Assembly (NCBI GenBank): GCA_031216445.1
Contig: CM062205.1
Location: 14,546,001-14,610,000 of the forward strand
Reading direction: 5' to 3'
DNA from: Lateolabrax maculatus
Lineage: Eukaryota > Chordata > Actinopteri > Acropomatiformes > Lateolabracidae
Length of the DNA stretch: 64,000 bases
Position numbers and translations under genes: made by a program. Of the stretch, positions 61,101 to 64,000 are shown in pieces; the stretch's first letter is position 1; each line of letters starts with the position of its first letter. Under the pieces are notes generated by a model. The model was not told the origin of the DNA and did not search any database. It saw only the letters and a program-made list of their open reading frames with translations.

Positions 61101-62687
61101 GACTACAAAAGGGGACTAATTGATTGATTTCAATTGGACTTTGAGACTTTAGTAATGTATAAATTGGTTGCTAGGAAACATCTTTAGTGCTGTCCAATCA
61201 AAATGAATAAACTATGTAAACAGGAAGTCTTTGTAACACCAGCTGTAATGTAAATATAAAACAGTTTCAAGGGGCCAAGCTATATATTAACTTAACTGCA
61301 GTTTGTTTGTATATATGTGAGACGGTCTTATTTGTGTATGCCTACGAGGAAAATATGTGTTTCAGAAGTAGTTGTATTCATGCAGTTTAGAGGTAGACAT
61401 AAATATTTAGTCCATTTAGTTTAGTTTAACAGCTTATATATTCGCATACTAGTTCTGTCAGTTGGCTCAGCTACACCTGGGAGTTAAGAGGTGTAGATAT
61501 TTAACGATTAATCTCTATGTCAGAACTGGCTTGCATGGCGCAGGCTTCTTTCATTTAAAGATAAGTGAACCTCCGTTTAGCAAGCAGTTGCACTTCACAA
61601 AGTCTACACAAAGAGTAGGCTGAGTGCTGTGTGTAGGCCACGCAGCACTAAAATACCCTTCTTAATGTACGCACAGCTGGTACCTGCTTCATTTAGACGT
61701 CGGCATCTGTCCATATTTATGCTCGTTTCTCCCCTCCTTTCGTCTTTTCTCAGCTATGTAAGGAGCTTCCCCCAAGGACAGTCGGCCGCATCTGGCAGCT
61801 GGCTTACAGTACGTCCCGTCACGGCGCCAGCCTCAAGTCCCTCTACAGAAAACTCAGTGCCACAGACTCCCCTGTGCTTATTGTCATTAAGGACGCGCTT
61901 GATGAGGTAAAACACACTGTACGTTATCTCAAGTATACATTATAGATGTTGTGGTGTCTTTTGTTGGTAACTGTTTTGTAATTGTTGCCGTCTCTTGTGG
62001 CTTTTTCTTCATCAGATATTCGGGGCCTTCCTCTCTCACCCTCTGAGGCCCAGTGAGACGTTCTATGGCACAGGAGAAACTTTCCTCTTCATGTTGCATC
62101 CACGCTTCAAGGTACGCCACCTAACAACCGTCCGCAGACTGTTACTGTAGTTCTGTATTTATAAAATATCTGCTAAACACCACAAATTCTGCATTTTGTG
62201 TGAGGTCAACATGTCAGAAAGTCATTAATAAATTCCCTTAAATTGCTCTAAATAAATCACTAGGGTGAGGGTGTAAGTCTTCTGTATCTGAAGTGGCACA
62301 AAACTGTTTTGTGGTGATCGATTCTGCCTTTTCTCTTCAGTGCTTCAGATGGACTGGGGAGAACTCCTTTTTTATTAAAGGAGACTTAGACTCCTTTGCC
62401 ATTGGTGGAGGCAGGTAATACTTTTATACCGCTTCCTCTCTTGCATTCAAGTTTATGTACTCTATTCTGTCTAGAATCTATTCAGCATATATGAAAAAAA
62501 CAGGATAGACATTTCTCTTTCTTTACTACTCCTTGTCTCTTTTTCTCCCAGTGGTCACTTTGGTCTGTGGGTGGATGAGAATCTGTACCTGGGTCGCAGC
62601 AGCCCCTGCTACACCTTCAATAACTGTTGCCTCTCAGAAACCGACGACTTCCGAGTCATGGAGCTGGAGGTGTGGACATTCAGCTGA
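52099..62687 (+). CDS. Long TLDc-domain protein of the OXR1/NCOA7 family (whole gene, spliced)
   Basis: Fifteen exons give a favoured model of about 772 aa. Exons 6-7 encode a GRAM-like domain (YITDRKGVVSGILLVTSNKI, then FFDP, HGCEEY; about residues 266-325). Exons 8-9 encode a charged linker with MFVRLRVQP and RRRDAWLALSQE. Exon 10 encodes SSDELYAYLTHCRP and an acidic block (10 Glu at about 553-562). Exons 12-15 encode the TLDc domain (about 621-772), with YGTGETFLF, WTGENSFFIKGD, GHFGLWVDENLYLGRSSPC and a C-terminal ELEVWTFS. OXR1/NCOA7 proteins protect against oxidative stress, and several bind V-ATPase through TLDc. The usual LysM domain is not recognisable. Exons 1-3 are less certain: they may be a separate small gene, with this gene starting at 54418. 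Which paralogue it is (NCOA7-like or full-length TLDC2-like) is unresolved. Confidence 0.88.
53622..53818 (+). CDS. TLDc gene coding exon 2
   Basis: It encodes (R)LGSKLPPGVSQPPQFAKRHW and a Gln/Pro-rich stretch ending PKLRQYYLQ, phase 1. The acceptor CTCCCTCCCTCAG|G is excellent. The donor CAAG|GTGCTC is only fair. If unspliced, the frame continues 15 codons to TAG at 53864-53866, giving a self-contained protein of about 115 aa with exon 1. Confidence 0.6.
54102..54172 (+). CDS. TLDc gene coding exon 3
   Basis: It encodes TSWDLNNTAVTKEHMSGPSG plus DSR. The acceptor TTTTCCTCTCAG|GG and donor AGG|GTGAGT are strong, and the phases (1 in, 0 out) fit exons 2 and 4. There is no domain. Confidence 0.55.
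54418..54528 (+). CDS. Candidate alternative first exon of the TLDc gene
   Basis: An ATG opens 37 codons, MSRVSEPSSSAMGKQSLFQS then LYNKYSRRNVYSGVFSK, ending at AAG|GTATTT in phase 0, which fits exon 4. The upstream sequence lacks a pyrimidine tract, so a first exon is more likely than an internal one. Its base composition is more gene-like than the AT-rich flanks. It has no recognised domain. Confidence 0.45.
54914..54957. repeat. (TA)n/(CA)n microsatellite
   Basis: TA tract interrupted by CACA units, in the intron before exon 4. Confidence 0.93.
55583..55723 (+). CDS. TLDc gene coding exon 4
   Basis: It encodes GLPGDTVFSVSSQYNSTSSA, then a Ser/Pro-rich tail ending TLIPRE. GDTVFSVSSQYNST faintly resembles the first half of a LysM motif (GDTL..IA..FNTT), but the second half is absent. 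The acceptor is TTTGTTTCAG|GGT and the donor GAG|GTAAGA. Confidence 0.75.
56236..56412 (+). CDS. TLDc gene coding exon 5
   Basis: It encodes LIVPKGRNTSTGQGSSQPEL, a polar linker and SPSPEAEYDKLL, ending at CTG|GTAAGC. SEAEYDK is the conserved family linker before the GRAM-like domain. The acceptor CTGAAGCAG|CTC has a mediocre pyrimidine tract. Confidence 0.82.
57877..58008 (+). CDS. TLDc gene coding exon 6
   Basis: It encodes DVEAVPMPDGQLCLLALPPE, then QYLKLFCRYITDRK. KLFCRYITDRK matches the conserved entry to the GRAM-like domain. The acceptor is CTGACAG|GAT and the donor AAG|GTGGGT. Confidence 0.9.
58108..58292 (+). CDS. TLDc gene coding exon 7 (GRAM-like domain)
   Basis: It encodes GVVSGILLVTSNKIFFDPCK, HPLVKEHGCEEY and a DISHVHFNTSQQ end. 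The preceding intron is only 99 bp, with a (CT)n pyrimidine tract (58083-58102) before the acceptor. The donor is CAGAG|GTCAGC (phase 2). Confidence 0.94.
58318..58345. repeat. (CA)n microsatellite
   Basis: A CA tract in the short intron between exons 7 and 8. Confidence 0.9.
58404..58774 (+). CDS. TLDc gene coding exon 8 (linker)
   Basis: It encodes RKGKNIFQKLKTAKRRAGGF, then an acidic/Ser-rich linker with EEEEEAESRD, ending SVKSQTA (phase 1). This is the variable middle region of the family, much shorter here than in NCOA7. The acceptor is CTTACCAG|G and the donor GCAG|GTACGA. Confidence 0.88.
58874..59033 (+). CDS. TLDc gene coding exon 9
   Basis: It encodes (V)PRRSSAGSPESLMFVRLRVQ, PPAGKKKG and RRRDAWLALSQE, ending AG|GTGCAG (phase 2). 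MF.R.RV and the aromatic stretch before SSDELYAY resemble NCOA7/OXR1 sequence upstream of the TLDc domain. Confidence 0.87.
59880..60242 (-). repeat. Dispersed fish-type repeat ending in AGTGGTGGAAGAAATATTCC (minus strand)
   Basis: It carries TACTTTTACTTAAGTAAATGA and TTGTATTCCACTACATTTCA blocks. Related partial copies are at 56435-56860, 42540-42660 and 14768-14825. It is a common fish repeat class as remembered. Confidence 0.55.
60537..60744 (+). CDS. TLDc gene coding exon 10 (acidic block)
   Basis: It encodes (S)SDELYAYLTHCRPALCILEG, EEFVLIED and a 10-Glu run followed by DDEEAEVF, ending DDWE (phase 0). DELYAYL matches the family box before TLDc. The acceptor is TCCTGCAG|C and the donor GAG|GTGAGT. 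Confidence 0.93.
60851..60967 (+). CDS. TLDc gene coding exon 11
   Basis: It encodes MVLMEESVDKPALVVDRDPE, then a SHILEASHVRE end that leads into the TLDc domain. The acceptor is TTTCCTGCAG|ATG and the donor GAG|GTGGGT, both phase 0. Confidence 0.92.
61754..61906 (+). CDS. TLDc gene coding exon 12 (TLDc start)
   Basis: It encodes LCKELPPRTVGRIWQLAYST, SRHGASLKSLYRKL and PVLIVIKDALDE. W.LAYST..HG.SLK.LYR is a core TLDc signature. The acceptor is TTTTCTCAG|CTA and the donor GAG|GTAAAA. Confidence 0.96.
62016..62111 (+). CDS. TLDc gene coding exon 13
   Basis: It encodes IFGAFLSHPLRPSETFYGTG, then ETFLFMLHPRFK. IFGAF and YGTGETFLF are invariant TLDc blocks. The acceptor is CTTCATCAG|ATA and the donor AAG|GTACGC. 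Confidence 0.97.
62341..62414 (+). CDS. TLDc gene coding exon 14
   Basis: It encodes CFRWTGENSFFIKGDLDSFA, then IGGG, phase 2. The acceptor is CTCTTCAG|TGC and the donor GGCAG|GTAATA. Confidence 0.97.
62552..62687 (+). CDS. TLDc gene last coding exon
   Basis: It encodes (S)GHFGLWVDENLYLGRSSPCY, TFNNCCLSETDDF and RVMELEVWTFS with TGA. This is the TLDc C-terminus. Confidence 0.97.
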
Positions 62688-63650
62688 AGGGACTGAGTGA
62701 CCGCTGAGCTCCACTTTGACGCACCTTGTCCCTGCTGATCAGCTTTATCAAGACAGCATTTATCACTGAGCAAAAACAAATTCAGCCGCTCCTTCATCTC
62801 ATGGTAACATGGTTCCATGTAAAAAAATATCAACCACAAACTGCTGGATTTATCCGTGTGATTAAGTGCTGTGGATTTTAGTGAACTGAAATTAACCGAA
62901 GAAGGCTGAACAGCTCAATGTCCCAGAGTGGGTTTAATGGTGGACTATTTCAGGGGTGACTCATTCCTGTGGGTTTGGCAACCAAACCCAGCTCTGCTGA
63001 ACTGAGTGGAGCTGAACTGTTATGAAACTGGATTCTCTGAATCCTCCTTTTTGAATGGAGTGAGGTTACAAGTCAGAGACTGCACTTTGCTCTTAATGTG
63101 AATCAGTAACTTCATGTTATCTCATCATTTACCATGTGAACATGATGGTACACCTGTCTTCAAAGGTAATGCATGTCCCCACTTTCATATGACTGTTGAG
63201 TTAATGCTGAAAGATTGAAACACACTTTAGTTTTCTTATGAATAGACTTCTCTATTGAAAACCAAACTGCTTGTGCGTAGTCCCACACATACAAGATTCA
63301 TCAGACACCAATCATTTTTATGGATTTTTATCAATTAGTGTCATAGACAGCATAAAATAATCATGTAATAATGTTCCACTTTGAGAAAAGCTTCTCAACT
63401 GAAGAACATCTGTGCTTGCAATGGATCTTTAGAGTGTCATTCAGGACTATTCAGAAGTCTTTTCATTTCAAGTGCTGACTCATACACCACAGTGGTTTCT
63501 GAACATTAAAGAAAAAGCTAGAGAATAGCTTCAAATTATTGCAGTTTTGTCTCAATTCAACTGTGTCCGTAACATGCTCTCACTCTGAAGGTCTGATCTA
63601 CTTTGCCTATGTTGTAGATTAGTTAATAAAAATCAGCACAAAGTGACTAT
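62688..63650 (+). other. Probable 3' UTR of the TLDc gene
   Basis: Sequence after the stop codon up to just beyond the plus-strand AATAAA at 63625-63630. It is AT-rich without coding exons. The end is inferred from the hexamer. Confidence 0.55.
63625..63630 (+). terminator. Probable polyadenylation signal of the TLDc gene
   Basis: Canonical AATAAA about 940 nt after the stop codon, followed at some distance by TG-rich sequence (63667-63705). Confidence 0.55.
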
Positions 63651-63747
63651 TTAAACTCGAAAAATGTTTGTATGAGTGTTTGTTAAACTGTACAGTGTGT
63701 GCAAGATGTTTCCAAAAAGAACACAATTCAGTTTGTAAAAAAAAAGT

Positions 63748-63753
63748 TTTATT
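63748..63753 (-). terminator. Probable polyadenylation signal of a convergent gene to the right
   Basis: On the minus strand this reads AATAAA followed by a T-run. With the plus-strand signal 120 bp away it suggests two convergent 3' ends. The body of the second gene is outside the window. Confidence 0.35.
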
Positions 63754-64000
63754 TCACTTTTGTGGAAAACAAACACAATAACAGCGTTTCCCCCTAAAAG
63801 CTCCAAGCAGTTAGATGTTTCACATGGAGTGGACCTTGAGAGTTCTTGATTTCAGTGTTGTTGAGACTAGGACCTGAAGAGGAAACCGTTTTTTGTGGGC
63901 GAGTGTAAAAGGTGAAAAAGAAAAATTGTTTAAAAAAAAAAAAAAAAGGTGGCGTAAAATGGTGTAAAAGATTGTCATCCTTTTTTTTTAAAATATCAAG

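Overview
The window is vertebrate nuclear DNA, most likely from a ray-finned (probably percomorph) teleost. Genes are split into short GT-AG exons. The recognisable proteins are vertebrate families. Introns and spacers are full of fish-type short dispersed repeats, microsatellites and a decayed Tc1/mariner copy. There are no bacterial operons, CRISPR arrays, rRNA genes or convincing tRNA genes, and no intact mobile element. Exon models below were built by hand from reading frame, splice consensus and remembered family sequences. No alignment or database search was run.

Three protein-coding genes can be assembled. (1) 2742-28768, minus strand: stac, an SH3 and cysteine-rich (C1) domain adaptor of voltage-gated calcium channels. 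It has 12 well-supported coding exons plus one extra in-phase 33-nt microexon, over about 26 kb, and a probable 3' UTR down to about 1.3 kb. (2) 45395-48663, minus strand: mtfr1l, a mitochondrial fission regulator 1-like protein. It has six coding exons (314 aa), a probable non-coding first exon near 49.6-49.85 kb and a probable long 3' UTR to about 43.2 kb. (3) 52099-62687, plus strand: a long TLDc-domain protein of the OXR1/NCOA7 family, about 772 aa in 15 exons in the favoured model. It carries a GRAM-like domain, an acidic block and a C-terminal TLDc domain, but no intact LysM domain. Genes 2 and 3 lie head to head with about 1.2 kb between their presumed promoters. A minus-strand polyadenylation signal near the right edge suggests a convergent fourth gene beginning outside the window.

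Layout: 1-1.3 kb, no gene; 1.3-29.2 kb, stac with repeat-filled introns; 29.2-43.2 kb, a gene-free spacer with several dispersed repeats and one GC-rich island; 43.2-49.9 kb, mtfr1l; 49.9-51.1 kb, promoter spacer containing a near-perfect 155-bp palindrome; 51.1-63.65 kb, the TLDc gene; then a convergent 3' end. The three genes do not form a known pathway. Stac acts on calcium channels, mtfr1l on mitochondrial shape, and the TLDc family on oxidative-stress resistance and V-ATPase regulation.

The observations most worth checking are: an 11-residue repeat-containing insertion between zinc ligands of the Stac C1 finger; the in-phase stac microexon; a long TLDc gene whose C-terminus recalls short TLDC2 proteins but which keeps an NCOA7-like N-terminal half; an alternative 37-codon first exon for that gene; an upstream ORF in the mtfr1l leader; and the snap-back palindrome between the head-to-head promoters. 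I found no clearly new multi-gene system.
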